Shown here one piece after another: positions 22,879-31,273 of a DNA stretch of 64,000 bases. The number at the start of each line of letters is the position of its first letter. The first letter of the stretch is position 1. This DNA comes from Sabellastarte sp. h YS-2021. Its lineage: Eukaryota > Annelida > Polychaeta > Sabellida > Sabellidae. The stretch lies in assembly GCA_964017235.1 (NCBI GenBank), contig OZ024927.1, positions 46,195,293 to 46,259,292 of the forward strand, read 5' to 3'. The notes beneath the pieces are model-generated. The model saw only the letters and a program-made list of their open reading frames with translations, ran no database searches and was not told the origin of the DNA. The translations under genes and the position numbers were made by a program.

Positions 22879-24224
22879 AATGTTTTATACTGTTAATACA
22901 TTTAAGTGGATATTTTAAAGTTTAAAGTGACAGTAACTTTCAGATATTGAAGTTTTTTGTGTGGTGAGGAACTCTGTTCCAAAATGCCATCCATCAGTTT
23001 TAAAAAGGCATATTTTGGGACAGAAAACTCGGTCTAGTCGCGATTTGCACACCCACCCACCAACCCGTGTACTGATGTACCTACATTGGCTTGAATTGGT
23101 TCACCACCACTAGTTTATGGGAAGGGCATTTTTAAAAGGCATGAAACTGCAAAGTATTGACCAATATTTTAACCAACCGACTGAGAGTACACAAGAAGAT
23201 TTCCCAACTTTGTCCAAAAACCTCTTATTATCGCTCAATGGATATTGGAATTTCACCAAGTTGCCACTTTCGAAGTCATTAGTTTGCAGATTACACTAAT
23301 AGTGAAGTCATAGACCTGAGGGAAATACCTGTGAATGAAGGACAGTTTGGGTCCACGAAGTACCACCCACATTTGTTGCCATTATATTTTTATATTTACA
23401 CTAACGAAACCTAATCGATGAATCGGTATTAATTGTACTTGTTGTTACAACTATTAGAAATCCCGGAAAACACCCATAAGATTGAACTGAAGAGATGCTC
23501 CAAAATTGTTACAATATGGTTGTTTTGTGTGCTTTCATATGACATTACATATATAAAGGTACCATAGAAATACAAAAATAACTTAACCCTCAGATATTAT
23601 TGCAGACTTGAAGTCCATATATGTTACAACAAATTTAAGTGTATAATAATAAAGTACAAACAACACATATATCAATGAAAAGCAAATAACTACATATAAA
23701 AATCACTTGAAGTTTCCAAATAGCACCTAGCACTTATAACAAAATAACACACAATTCATTCAAAAGAAAGTAACTAAACTTAGTAATGACGCTTGTAGTA
23801 ATATATAGTAATAAAGTTATGTAATAACTCAACTACTAGTTGAGATAAATATGAGGTGTTTGACTTTAGAAAAGTTATACAGAGCCTATGTACCTTTTTA
23901 TGAGATTAATATTCTGAGTAACACCAATGTGCCCAGTGGATAATATTTATAATATGATCACTGAAAGAGTGTTTAGGTACATTTATAGGCACATGATATT
24001 CTTATTGTAAAATATATTACAATTCAGATGGTTTTAAAATTAAGCAGGTTTTATTACATTTTACTAGAAGGTGGTCATGAAATAATTACATTTTATCTAA
24101 ATATGTGGAGTGAATTCTTTCAATTAATTAATTTTAACATTTTTCTCTAAAAATATACATACAATGATATAAAAAAACACTTTTAATTCTGTCAATTTAT
24201 TGCTGTTATTGCCAACAGTCCAAT
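22879..24224. other. no gene recognised; solo MITE arm
   Basis: Strongly AT-rich from 23,400. 23,091-23,112 is a solitary right arm of the type-1 palindromic MITE. A 60-residue frame (23117-23299) has no recognisable content. Confidence 0.5.
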
Positions 24225-24372
24225 CACCCCAAAATCAAAGTCAAAGTTGGGGTTCAGCAGCCAAGGTTATTTTAGGACGGACCCTCAGTATTGTCAGTTG
24301 TGGGAATCGAATCCACACAGAGGTGACAGCCTATGATTAGATGGGAAACCTAATAACTACCAGGCCACAAAT
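24225..24372 (-). mobile_element. tRNA-derived SINE head
   Basis: Read on the minus strand it begins gtggcctggtagttattagg (A-box-like) and has ggattcgattccc (B-box GGTTCGANTCC-like) about 55 bases on, the spacing of a tRNA promoter. The body after gagggtccg is short, so it is a truncated copy. Not a functional tRNA gene: no acceptor-stem pairing is visible. Confidence 0.6.
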
Positions 24373-24522
24373 AAAAGGACCTCGTCTCAGAATTTAGAAC
24401 TTCGAGTGAATCAAAGTTGTAATTTTCCCAAGCTGCACTTAACTGTAACAATTTGAAGATCATAAAGTGTAACTTTAAAGCCAATACTCCTTAAAACTTA
24501 AATTATTGTTTCTGAACCAATT

Positions 24523-24528
24523 TTTATG
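24523..24528. repeat. target-site duplication TTTATG, left
   Basis: TTTATG immediately precedes the left end of the Polinton-like element and is repeated exactly after its right end at 31453-31458. Confidence 0.9.
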
Positions 24529-24707
24529 AGTAGTATAGGGGATACTATAGTCACACAATCTATATGGTCCCCGAAGGGGGCCATAAAGATTTTGTGACCA
24601 AAGAGCCAACAGAGTTCAAATCACGGACCATCTGTGTGAGGGGGGATATGGGGAGGGGAGGTGGGGGGTTTACTTAATGCAGGGGGTTGTTAATTATCTG
24701 TGAAAAT
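24529..24707 (+). repeat. left terminal inverted repeat, 179 bp
   Basis: I compared it base by base with the reverse complement of 31274-31452 and found no difference. It contains a GC-rich hairpin (ggtccccgaagggggcc, about 24565-24582) and a G-rich stretch (about 24639-24668). Polinton ends are thought to act as replication origins through a protein-primed polymerase; that role is inferred. Confidence 0.95.
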
Positions 24708-24739
24708 GAGGTTGAAATGGAATACATTTATTGGAATGA

Positions 24740-25240
24740 AGTACATAAAATATTCATAGCATCACCAACAAATAAACAACATTTAAAGCTACATTAAATA
24801 AAATCATGCAAACAGCTAAAGGTAAAATAAAACTAGCAAACAAGGACCTTTAAAAAACTAGTGAACAACTGGAATATTTAAGCATCTACATATTTATAGC
24901 AACAAATAAGGGACATTTTACAGCTATATACAGATCTATGATAACACTAAAGAAATGAAACACAAAGGACATACAAATTTGTAAGGTATAAGGACAAAAC
25001 ATGCAAACAACAAGGATTATTTAATCATCTACACATTCATAGCAACAAATAAGGGACATTTAAAACTACAAATTCATCATAAATATGAAACATCCAAAAT
25101 AGTTAAGACATTTAAACCCCTAAAAATTTGTAAGGACATTTAAAAACACGTAACTTGGAATTATTTAAGCATCTACAAATTCAAAGCAACAAGAAAATTA
25201 AAAATACACACACATGTAATAGTCAAGCTTTTTTCCCACA
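24740..25240. repeat. degenerate ~140-bp repeats inside the element
   Basis: The phrase 'atagcaacaaataagggacat' or decayed forms recurs at about 24,755, 24,895, 25,035 and 25,180, steps of about 140 bp. No coding potential; this fills the left end of the element. Confidence 0.65.
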
Positions 25241-25499
25241 ATTTTTTTCCTTTAAAAAGCCAGTTAAAGGGACCCAGTTTCACATTGGCACAGTAGCCTT
25301 TCATTAGACGTCACGTATAATTCAGACCCATCCCCTTTAATTTAAACCAACCCCCTGTACATTATTACCTTTATTTTAAAGTAATTACCTTATTTTAAAG
25401 TTTTTTTCAATGACTGTTATTTAATTATACTGGAATAAGTAAGAATCCCTCAAATATACCAAAGTCCCAAAAATTTAAATATCATATACTAGAGTCCAA

Positions 25500-26115
25500 T
25501 GGAAAGGCTATTATCCCCCACTGACAAAGCCATTCACACAGGTGGTGTCATTCATAATTAAAAAGGTCTTGTTAAGGAATTATAATGCATAATTTTCAAA
25601 TGCTCATAACTTTTTGAGGGATAGTCCGATTTTAAAAATTCAAAAAGGACCTCAATCCATATCTCCAGACAAAAATTTTGATACCTAATACTATAACCCC
25701 GAATAATAAATGCACAATATTTCGAAATCCAGCACATTAAAAAAAGTCCCATTATAAAAGGCTATTATCCCCCATTGTCAAAGCCATTCGCACAGCTGGT
25801 GTCATTCATCTTTAAAAAGGGGCTTGTTAAGGAATTATAATGTAGAATTTTCAAATACTCATAACTTTTTGAGGAATAGTCCGATTTTAAAAATTAAAAA
25901 AGCGTCTTAATCAGTGAGTCCAGACGAACGTGTTGATATGAAACACGCTCCTGTTAAACCATTGATAAAAATTTGAAAAAATATTCATTAATTATGTTAA
26001 GAGACACATAATTTGCATTTTTCAAATGGCCCCAACTCCGCGAGGGATAGTCGGATTTTAAAAATTCGAAAAGCATCTTAATCAGTGAGTCCCGGCGAAT
26101 GTTTTGATATCAAAC
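25500..26115. repeat. ~255-bp direct repeats inside the element
   Basis: ggctattatccccca starts at 25506 and 25760; the unit includes tttttgagg.atagtccgattttaaaaatt. A third, partial copy (26,010-26,110) keeps agggatagtcgg and ttttaaaaattc. Reading frames across it are short. I see no gene between 24,708 and 26,557. Confidence 0.75.
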
Positions 26116-26159
26116 TTAACCTTATATGAGAAATAACGGGAAATTTTAACTATACCAAA

Positions 26160-26535
26160 GCCTTCATTATGATATAACACAATGTGCGCACATTTAACGC
26201 ATGTGACCCTCACAATCCGCATATGTAACACATGTAACACAATGTGCACTGCACATGTAACACAATGTGCGCACATGTGACCCTCACAAACCGCACATGT
26301 AACACAATGTGCGCTGCACATGTAACACAATGTGCGCACAAGTAACACAGTGTGCACCGCACATGTAACAGAATGTGCACCGCACAAACCGCACATGTGA
26401 CACAATGTGCGCACATGTAACACATGTAACACAATGTGCACCGCACAAACCGCACGTGTAACACAATGTGCGCACATGTAACACATGTGACCCACACAAA
26501 CCGCACACGTAACACAATGTGCACTGCACATGAGG
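26160..26535. repeat. minisatellite of tgtaacacaatgtgcgcaca-type units
   Basis: About 370 bp of interlaced short units (cacaatgtgcgcac, gtaacacatgtaac, ccgcacatgt). All three minus-strand frames stay open (81, 104 and 153 residues, rich in Cys, His and Val), which is what a short stop-free repeat produces. I do not call a gene. It abuts the outer edge of the inner inverted repeat. Confidence 0.85.
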
Positions 26536-26557
26536 CTCATCAAACGTAATCCATCTC

Positions 26558-26942
26558 AGGGTTTCCTGGTCCCCCCTTCTTTTTGATAATCGGAAGGTAT
26601 TATTCGCTCAAAGACGAGGGTATCGCCTCGGGACCCCAACCGAGGCTCATTGTTGCCAGGATTCTACGACTTTACCGTCTTTTAAGACTCTCATGTTTAT
26701 TAGGTCGTTACCGAATCTGGGTTCCCCGTATTGTAAAGCCGCCATGGGGTACTCTGGTATTTGCGTAGTTCTTCTTGCTCGGCAGTTTTTTCCAAGTATT
26801 CGATCCTATAAGTATACTTTGCGATACTGGGGTTATTTCTTACATGCTCCATTATTTTGTTTTTATTTATTTAATTTTTAAAATATTTTATATTTTTTAT
26901 TCATTAAAAATTCGGATGTTCGATAAAATCGACGCAGGAACT
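26558..26942 (+). repeat. inner inverted repeat, left arm
   Basis: Matches the reverse complement of 29284-29663 over about 380 bp, at roughly 80-85% by eye, from cagggtttcctgg at the outer edge to ttatcgaaca/gtcgattt at the inner edge. The arms flank the ATPase and basic-protein genes, so this 3.1-kb inner block has the form of an element with its own terminal repeats nested in the outer one, or of an invertible segment. Confidence 0.88.
26650..26868 (-). pseudogene. broken copy of the 68-residue gene in the left arm
   Basis: On the minus strand it starts MEHVRNNPSIAKYTY, the same as the intact copy at 29376, then loses frame through small indels after about residue 22 and regains it at ATGGCGGCTTTACAATACGG. 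From there it shows the same end, with conservative changes (N to D, Q to K, I to V) and several silent ones, ending ESWQQ and a stop. The change pattern suggests selection on the protein before the copy broke. Confidence 0.75.
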
Positions 26943-26944
26943 GT

Positions 26945-27829
26945 CTAATTGTAAGGGGTCTTGTAACTTTCTACAGAGCTTTCATCCTGTGCATGCGGAT
27001 CGGATTCCCCATCCGTTTCATAGCTGTCATCCTGTGCATGCTGATCGGATTCCCCATCCGTTTCAGAGCTTTCTTCCTCTGTATGCGAATTGGATTCATC
27101 ATCTGTACTATCATCATCGTTTTCTTCTTCGCTGTCAATAAGTTCATCGAACAAAGATGAGTTTCGACGAAGAACTATTTTCAAAGCCTGGACGAATCTG
27201 TAATGTTTTTCATTCATTAAGGTCTGGATCTCTTCCATCACTTCCTGGTGTATCGTACTCCTTTTCAAATGATGCACAGTTGTCAAAATATCGGCATAAC
27301 TTTTCATAATACCCTTTCTATACTTCCAAAATAAGTCTTCTGTGGCCTTTTGTCTCGATTCTATTTCGGAATAACCCTCTTTCTCGTAGGATTCAACCTT
27401 TTCTGAGTATTGGTCATCGTACTTTCTATACACTCTTTGCACTATGTTATCCCATCCAGATTCATCGGGTTCATCTGTATTTTCATCGCACAGTCTTTTC
27501 ATAGGGGGCTCATCATTTTCGGGACACCCTCTTTTAACGTGTTTCTGTAGGTCCATTGTAGATGCAAAAATAATACCGCAATCGATGCAAGACCATTGGC
27601 TTTTATCCATTTTATATATATCTTCAACTCTCTTTTTCACACTGTTTCCCTGCTGACTGTCAGATGTTAAGTGATGCATCTTACGCTTTCCAACCCCTTT
27701 TATAATATTAGTCCTAAGCCTGTCTTCATCGGCTGTATCTTGTTTGAGGTTGACTAATAAATAGCCGTAGGGCTCCTTGGTAGCATAATGAAATGCATCT
27801 AAAAACGACTTAGAATTATTCGGGTACAT
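26945..27829 (-). CDS. ATPase C-terminal end fused to a C2HC zinc-finger, acidic-tail protein
   Basis: A 294-residue frame. Residues 1-42 (MYPNNSKSFLDAF...GYLLVNLK...RLRTNI) continue the packaging ATPase encoded just upstream in another frame, so the true gene start is at 28,620 and the Met here is internal. Residues 81-102 form a C-x2-C-x12-H-x4-C finger (CIDC...H..C). Residues 125-232 are a charged helical region, and residues 233-290 are very acidic with a tandem 15-residue repeat (ETDGESDQHAQDDSY-like, twice). The acidic tail could bind DNA-packaging proteins or histones; that is a guess. An AATAAA on the minus strand lies at 26896-26901. Whether the finger part was originally a separate gene is unclear. 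Confidence 0.72.
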   Translation of the reverse strand: MYPNNSKSFLDAFHYATKEPYGYLLVNLKQDTADEDRLRTNIIKGVGKRKMHHLTSDSQQGNSVKKRVEDIYKMDKSQWSCIDCGIIFASTMDLQKHVKRGCPENDEPPMKRLCDENTDEPDESGWDNIVQRVYRKYDDQYSEKVESYEKEGYSEIESRQKATEDLFWKYRKGIMKSYADILTTVHHLKRSTIHQEVMEEIQTLMNEKHYRFVQALKIVLRRNSSLFDELIDSEEENDDDSTDDESNSHTEEESSETDGESDQHAQDDSYETDGESDPHAQDESSVESYKTPYN

Positions 27830-28620
27830 CTGATTTCCAAATGCGCCACCTGTTGCTGGTCGCGCGGATTTTTAAAAAGTACAATATATTGCGTATTTAA
27901 GTTTATGGTTCTGTTTTCTTTGCCATGGTGGTACAAATTTTGTAGCAAGCAAATGACGCTCAAGTTACAATGGTGAGAGCCTTCGGTATACATTTCGCAT
28001 ACGTCTACATTTTTTGTGGTATCTTTCATAAGGTCATCGTAAATGTACAAGGTAGGCTGACCATCGGGAGTCCGCTGTTCGATACCCTGCACGAATTCTA
28101 TATGAGGAACAGTGTCTTGTAAATCAGTGTAAGCAGGCTGCCATCTTTTGTAAAACCATAAGATCTTTTCAGGAGGAGGTGTTATCATTGATTCAGCCTG
28201 TTGCAGTAAATGTTTCATCCAGGTTGTTTTTCCGCAAGAGGTCGGTCCTGCCAATAACATTGTAAATGGGTGCCTAAACACAAAGGCATTCTCCTGTTTT
28301 GACGATACTTTCAAACGCGGAAGATAAATTTGTCTCAATCCGTGTAATGCTTCGGATGATAAAAACTTTTCTTGCGGTGTCTCGGGTGTTACAATGGGCA
28401 CGTGTGTGACATCGGGTGCTATGTGTGCCACATTAGGGTTTATATTTGAGACGCGTGTAACATTTGGCATTGCGTGAGCAAGATCAGCCGACGATGGATT
28501 TACAATTCTTTTCTCATTCCAACCCGACATTGCACCCCTTTTGTGCTGTGTAAACATATGTCTCCTGAATGAATAAGGTGTAGCAAAACCCTTTGAGCAC
28601 TTTTCGCATGTTTTATTCAT
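27799..28620 (-). CDS. A32/FtsK-type genome-packaging ATPase, N-terminal part (frameshifted)
   Basis: 273 residues. Residues 5-26 are a classical C2H2 finger (C-x2-C-x12-H-x4-H). Residues about 95-262 are a P-loop ATPase: Walker A GPTSCGKTT (125-133), Walker B LYIYDDLM (191-198), then SHHCNLSVICLLQNLY (215-230) and FKNPRD (249-254), conserved in Polinton and virophage packaging ATPases. Such ATPases pump DNA into capsids. The frame is lost after residue about 261; one base appears missing near 27,833 and the domain continues in the 26945-27829 frame. The natural stop here follows about ten unrelated residues. TATA-like tataaa on the minus strand at 28677-28682, about 57 bp upstream of the start. 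A sequencing error is possible. Confidence 0.85.
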   Translation of the reverse strand: MNKTCEKCSKGFATPYSFRRHMFTQHKRGAMSGWNEKRIVNPSSADLAHAMPNVTRVSNINPNVAHIAPDVTHVPIVTPETPQEKFLSSEALHGLRQIYLPRLKVSSKQENAFVFRHPFTMLLAGPTSCGKTTWMKHLLQQAESMITPPPEKILWFYKRWQPAYTDLQDTVPHIEFVQGIEQRTPDGQPTLYIYDDLMKDTTKNVDVCEMYTEGSHHCNLSVICLLQNLYHHGKENRTINLNTQYIVLFKNPRDQQQVAHLEIRCTRIILSRF

Positions 28621-28974
28621 GGTGACTCTTCAGTGTCTAGGAATAAAACGTCTTCATCTAAATGTAACTGCCATCTTTTATAAATTTGCCCACTCGATGC
28701 ATAGGATTTTTAGTTAAATTTATTACCCAACAAACAATGTATTTGACCTAAATACCCGGATTTGTAAAAGGCCTAAGCCAAACCATAGCCTTAACTTTTG
28801 TACCTTAATGAAAGCAAGTGGCTAGGTGGCTCAAAAATATTTGAAAAGTTTATAAAAGACCGTAGAAACAAACAAATCCAAGGTGCGTAGTATAAGATTG
28901 AATATTCTCAATCAAAAACTTTAAACCTTACTAACTGAGCCATATAGAGTGTATCTTGTATCTAAGGAAAAAAT
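28621..28974. promoter_or_regulatory. divergent promoter region between ATPase and basic-protein genes
   Basis: 354 bp between two divergent genes. A minus-strand TATAAAAG-like box (28674-28683) points to the ATPase gene. A plus-strand TATAAAAG at 28851-28858 points to the 97-residue gene 117 bp downstream. No other motif is clear. Function inferred from position. Confidence 0.5.
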
Positions 28975-29268
28975 ATGTGGATACCAAAAGGATACCATCC
29001 GTTTAAATTAATCAGTCCCGTACAACAGCAAACTGAAATGGCTGAAATGTTGGTCAAAAGGAAGAGAGCCATAGATAAACAGGCTCAGAAAAAAGGAATA
29101 GGAAAACCGACGGAAAAAAAGAAGAAAAGTATAAGAAAAATGGTGAAGAAAAAGAAGACCGGTAATAACTATGTAACTAAAAAGTCCGGGAGTAAAAATA
29201 CATCAGTCAGGAGAGTTAAAAAGTCTACAAGAGGTCGAAGGATGGTGCGAACGGATATATTTTCGTGA
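28975..29268 (+). CDS. small lysine-rich nucleoprotein-like protein
   Basis: 97 residues. The first about 30 residues are hydrophobic to mixed (MWIPKGYHPFKLISP...), then a strongly basic body with runs such as KKKKS and KKKKT and a C-terminal RRVKKSTRGRRMVRTD. Small basic DNA-condensing proteins of this kind occur next to capsid and packaging genes in adenovirus-like and adintovirus genomes; similarity in composition is visible, homology is not proven. It is transcribed divergently from the ATPase and is 107 bp ahead of the 68-residue gene. If made in the cell it probably binds DNA in the nucleus. Confidence 0.6.
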   Translation: MWIPKGYHPFKLISPVQQQTEMAEMLVKRKRAIDKQAQKKGIGKPTEKKKKSIRKMVKKKKTGNNYVTKKSGSKNTSVRRVKKSTRGRRMVRTDIFS

Positions 29269-29283
29269 TGGAGTACAATAAGG

Positions 29284-29663
29284 CAGTTACTGCGTCGATT
29301 TTATCGAACATCCGAATTTTTAATGAATAAAAAATATTAAAAAAAATTAAAAATTAAATAAATAAAAACAAAATAATGGAGCATGTAAGAAATAACCCCA
29401 GTATCGCAAAGTATACGTATACAATAGAATACTTGGAAAAATTACCCAGCAAGAAGAAATATGCGGATGCCAAAGAGTGTGCGATGGCTGGATTACAGTA
29501 CGGTCAAGCCAGATTCGGTAACAACCTAATAAATGTGAGAGTGCTAAAAGATGGTCAAGTGATAGAATCCTGGCAACAATGAGTCTCGGTTGGGGTCCCG
29601 AGACGATACCCTTGTCTGCGAACAAATAATACCTTCCAAGGAAGGGGGGACCAGGAAACCCTG
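29284..29663 (-). repeat. inner inverted repeat, right arm
   Basis: Inverse of 26558-26942. It contains the intact 68-residue gene and the AT-rich leader before it. The 124-residue frame on the minus strand here (29347-29721) is the antisense of that gene and is not coding. The outer edge, ccaggaaaccctg, lies 74 bp from the stop of the next gene. Confidence 0.88.
29376..29582 (+). CDS. 68-residue protein of unknown function
   Basis: MEHVRNNPSIAKYTYTIEYL...NNLINVRVLKDGQVIESWQQ. Charged N-terminal half, then a beta-rich-looking end; no signal peptide, membrane segment or known motif. A diverged, broken copy in the left inner arm shows mainly silent and conservative changes, which supports this strand and frame as the coding one. 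It follows the lysine-rich gene in the same direction and converges with the gene at 29737. I do not recognise the family. Confidence 0.65.
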   Translation: MEHVRNNPSIAKYTYTIEYLEKLPSKKKYADAKECAMAGLQYGQARFGNNLINVRVLKDGQVIESWQQ

Positions 29664-29695
29664 GAAAAAAATTAATATTTACAGAGTACACATAT

Positions 29696-29701
29696 TTTAT
29701 T
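29696..29701 (-). terminator. poly(A) signal AATAAA
   Basis: TTTATT on the plus strand, so AATAAA on the minus strand, 36 bp past the stop codon of the CxxC-motif gene (29737). Confidence 0.6.
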
Positions 29702-29736
29702 GAACATTTCACATAAAACATAGAGAAATTGAAAGT

Positions 29737-30513
29737 TTATAGGGTCTCTCGGAACAGCAGTTTGTAGTCTTCGGGAATAGTCTCTAACACTGGTAGGGTA
29801 GTTTCCTCCAATGGCGCATATTCGACTTCTTGTAGTCCTAAAATCTTGAAAACTTTCTCGACGTTTTCTGCCACGTTACTTAAAGAGATCAAATGCAAGT
29901 AATTTTGTTCTACGTCTTCTTCTAAACAGCTATGGTCCCTCTGTCCCGGCATGTCGTATTGACAACCATAACAGTGCTCTCTGACTAGATCCGACGCTGC
30001 CTTTTGGGTCATATAGGCTCTAACGAGTCTGACGAGTTTCTGTTTGTCCGGGGCAGGAGCCTTTTTCTCGGTTATAGTGTAGGGCCACCCTTCCTGTTCG
30101 GCGTACTGCTTCAGAGACATCTTGGAGAAGAACGATTTAGGAGATCCGTGCTCAGCGCTGTAAAGGTACTTGGTTACGGTAGGTTCAGGAGGAATGTTTT
30201 CTTTATTCGCCGGTGAGAAAATCTCGAGGGCTTTCTCTTGAAACTCTTTCCATTGGATTTCATCCAAATTGTACAGATTATTCCTCTTAAAGCAGACGTA
30301 CATCTTGCCGTAAAAGGGAAGCGTCTCCAGGTTAGATTCTTTGGTAAGTTCGAACTTGAAATTTTGTTCATTCTTCAGAGCCTCGGTTATGCTATGGAAT
30401 TGATTTGAAAGCTTCTTCCAGACGTTACTGGAAAAGCAAATGTAACGGTTGTTTTTGCTGAGACGCACGAAAGTAGTCTCGTTGAACTTGCTCTTTTCTG
30501 CTGTCAATTCCAT
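29737..30513 (-). CDS. 258-residue protein with PC4-like N-terminus and CxxC motif
   Basis: I start at the ATG at 30513 (MELTAEKSKF) and not at an in-frame upstream Met (30693), because a minus-strand TATAAATA box at 30543-30550 lies about 30 bp before it and the upstream 60 residues look untranslated. Residues 10-95 show two short beta-rich stretches with aromatic-basic pattern (NNRYICFSS; GKMYVCFKRNN; LDEIQWKEF) faintly like PC4-type ssDNA-binding domains. Residues 181-196 carry CYGC...QRDHSC, a possible zinc site that I have the impression of seeing in uncharacterised invertebrate element proteins. Role unknown; ssDNA binding or replication support is a guess. Confidence 0.68.
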   Translation of the reverse strand: MELTAEKSKFNETTFVRLSKNNRYICFSSNVWKKLSNQFHSITEALKNEQNFKFELTKESNLETLPFYGKMYVCFKRNNLYNLDEIQWKEFQEKALEIFSPANKENIPPEPTVTKYLYSAEHGSPKSFFSKMSLKQYAEQEGWPYTITEKKAPAPDKQKLVRLVRAYMTQKAASDLVREHCYGCQYDMPGQRDHSCLEEDVEQNYLHLISLSNVAENVEKVFKILGLQEVEYAPLEETTLPVLETIPEDYKLLFRETL

Positions 30514-30542
30514 GTTTGCTGCCTGAATGCTACGTTGCGATA

Positions 30543-30550
30543 TATTTATA
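30543..30550 (-). promoter_or_regulatory. TATA box of the CxxC-motif gene
   Basis: Minus-strand TATAAATA about 30 bp upstream of the chosen start, implying a very short 5' UTR. It supports the shorter protein. Confidence 0.5.
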
Positions 30551-30749
30551 GAGATGCTCATCAATTTTATAATCGAATGCCTGCTTCTGATTGGTGTGAC
30601 GCTAAATCCAGCATTTTGACCATAATTCATGCAATTTGATTGGCGTGACAATAAGACAGGGTGCTTCGCTTGGTGGGACCATAATTGCTGCAATTTGATT
30701 GGTTGGAAGAAAAAATGTGCGTGTATGTGTTTCTATATTCTAGAATTTT

Positions 30750-31229
30750 TTAAAATAGTCCGTGTCCCTTTGTAGGACATAATCCATTGATGTCGGTGAA
30801 CTTGTTGGGAACTGTCATCAGAAGGTAATGGCATCCTTTACTGTGCTTCAGGTGCTCTTCGTAAGCGCTGTCTCTAGTTTCGAAAGAGTACAAAGTAATG
30901 CTATACCAGGGACAATGTACCTTGTCAGCATAGCCAGTATAAATAAATCCTGCATGCGCTAATTCTTTGGCAGTGATAGGCATGGCTTTTGGCCATGTAT
31001 TAAAGGTTGCCATTCTAGACGAATAAAGCAAATATTTAGTATGCTTCAACACAGAGAAACCTTCGAATACACCTTTCTCAACAGTGTCCTGATTCGTTGA
31101 CAATGCAAAGCCTCCTATTCTAGCGTTGCCAGTATGCTCCTTCGACATAGTCGGTCCATTTGTAGAACTGGTCCCGAATGAAAAGCCTCCGATTCTACCG
31201 TCTACTGCGTGATCTTGCTCCTTTGACAT
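30750..31229 (-). CDS. BIR (IAP-like) domain protein with an altered zinc site
   Basis: 159 residues. The N-terminal about 60 residues hold two related segments (MSKEQ...GRIGGFSFGT and MSKEHTGNARIGGFALST). Residues 72-136 are a BIR domain: R72, TFNTWP (75-80), ELAHAGFIYTG (89-99), D102, then C106, H126 and C133 in the exact C-x2-[C]-x16-H-x6-C spacing. The second zinc ligand, expected at 109, is Tyr. BIR proteins of the IAP family block caspases or bind other apoptosis factors. No RING or CARD follows, as in short viral and single-BIR proteins. A minus-strand ATATATAT lies about 40 bp upstream, at the edge of the terminal repeat. The changed ligand suggests loss of, or change in, zinc binding. 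Confidence 0.8.
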   Translation of the reverse strand: MSKEQDHAVDGRIGGFSFGTSSTNGPTMSKEHTGNARIGGFALSTNQDTVEKGVFEGFSVLKHTKYLLYSSRMATFNTWPKAMPITAKELAHAGFIYTGYADKVHCPWYSITLYSFETRDSAYEEHLKHSKGCHYLLMTVPNKFTDINGLCPTKGHGLF

Positions 31230-31273
31230 CTCGATGGTTTATGAAAGCGAAATCGGTTTACTACCCAATATAT

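Noticed and set aside
24225..24372. tRNA gene
   Set aside because: A- and B-box-like words are present but no cloverleaf stems; the context is a SINE head. The same holds for 18,242, 32,822 and 42,872.
26082..26543. Cys/His-rich frames of 81-153 residues on the minus strand
   Set aside because: All three frames of a short minisatellite are open at once; no unique part or start context.
24708..26557. A missing integrase or polymerase in the left part of the Polinton-like element
   Set aside because: I found only degenerate repeats and short frames there; no catalytic motif of either enzyme.
29347..29721. 124-residue minus-strand frame in the inner repeat arm
   Set aside because: It is antisense to the 68-residue gene; the copy comparison supports the plus strand as coding.
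30514..30693. 60-residue N-terminal extension of the CxxC-motif protein
   Set aside because: A TATA box lies inside this stretch just before the next Met, so it is more likely promoter and leader.
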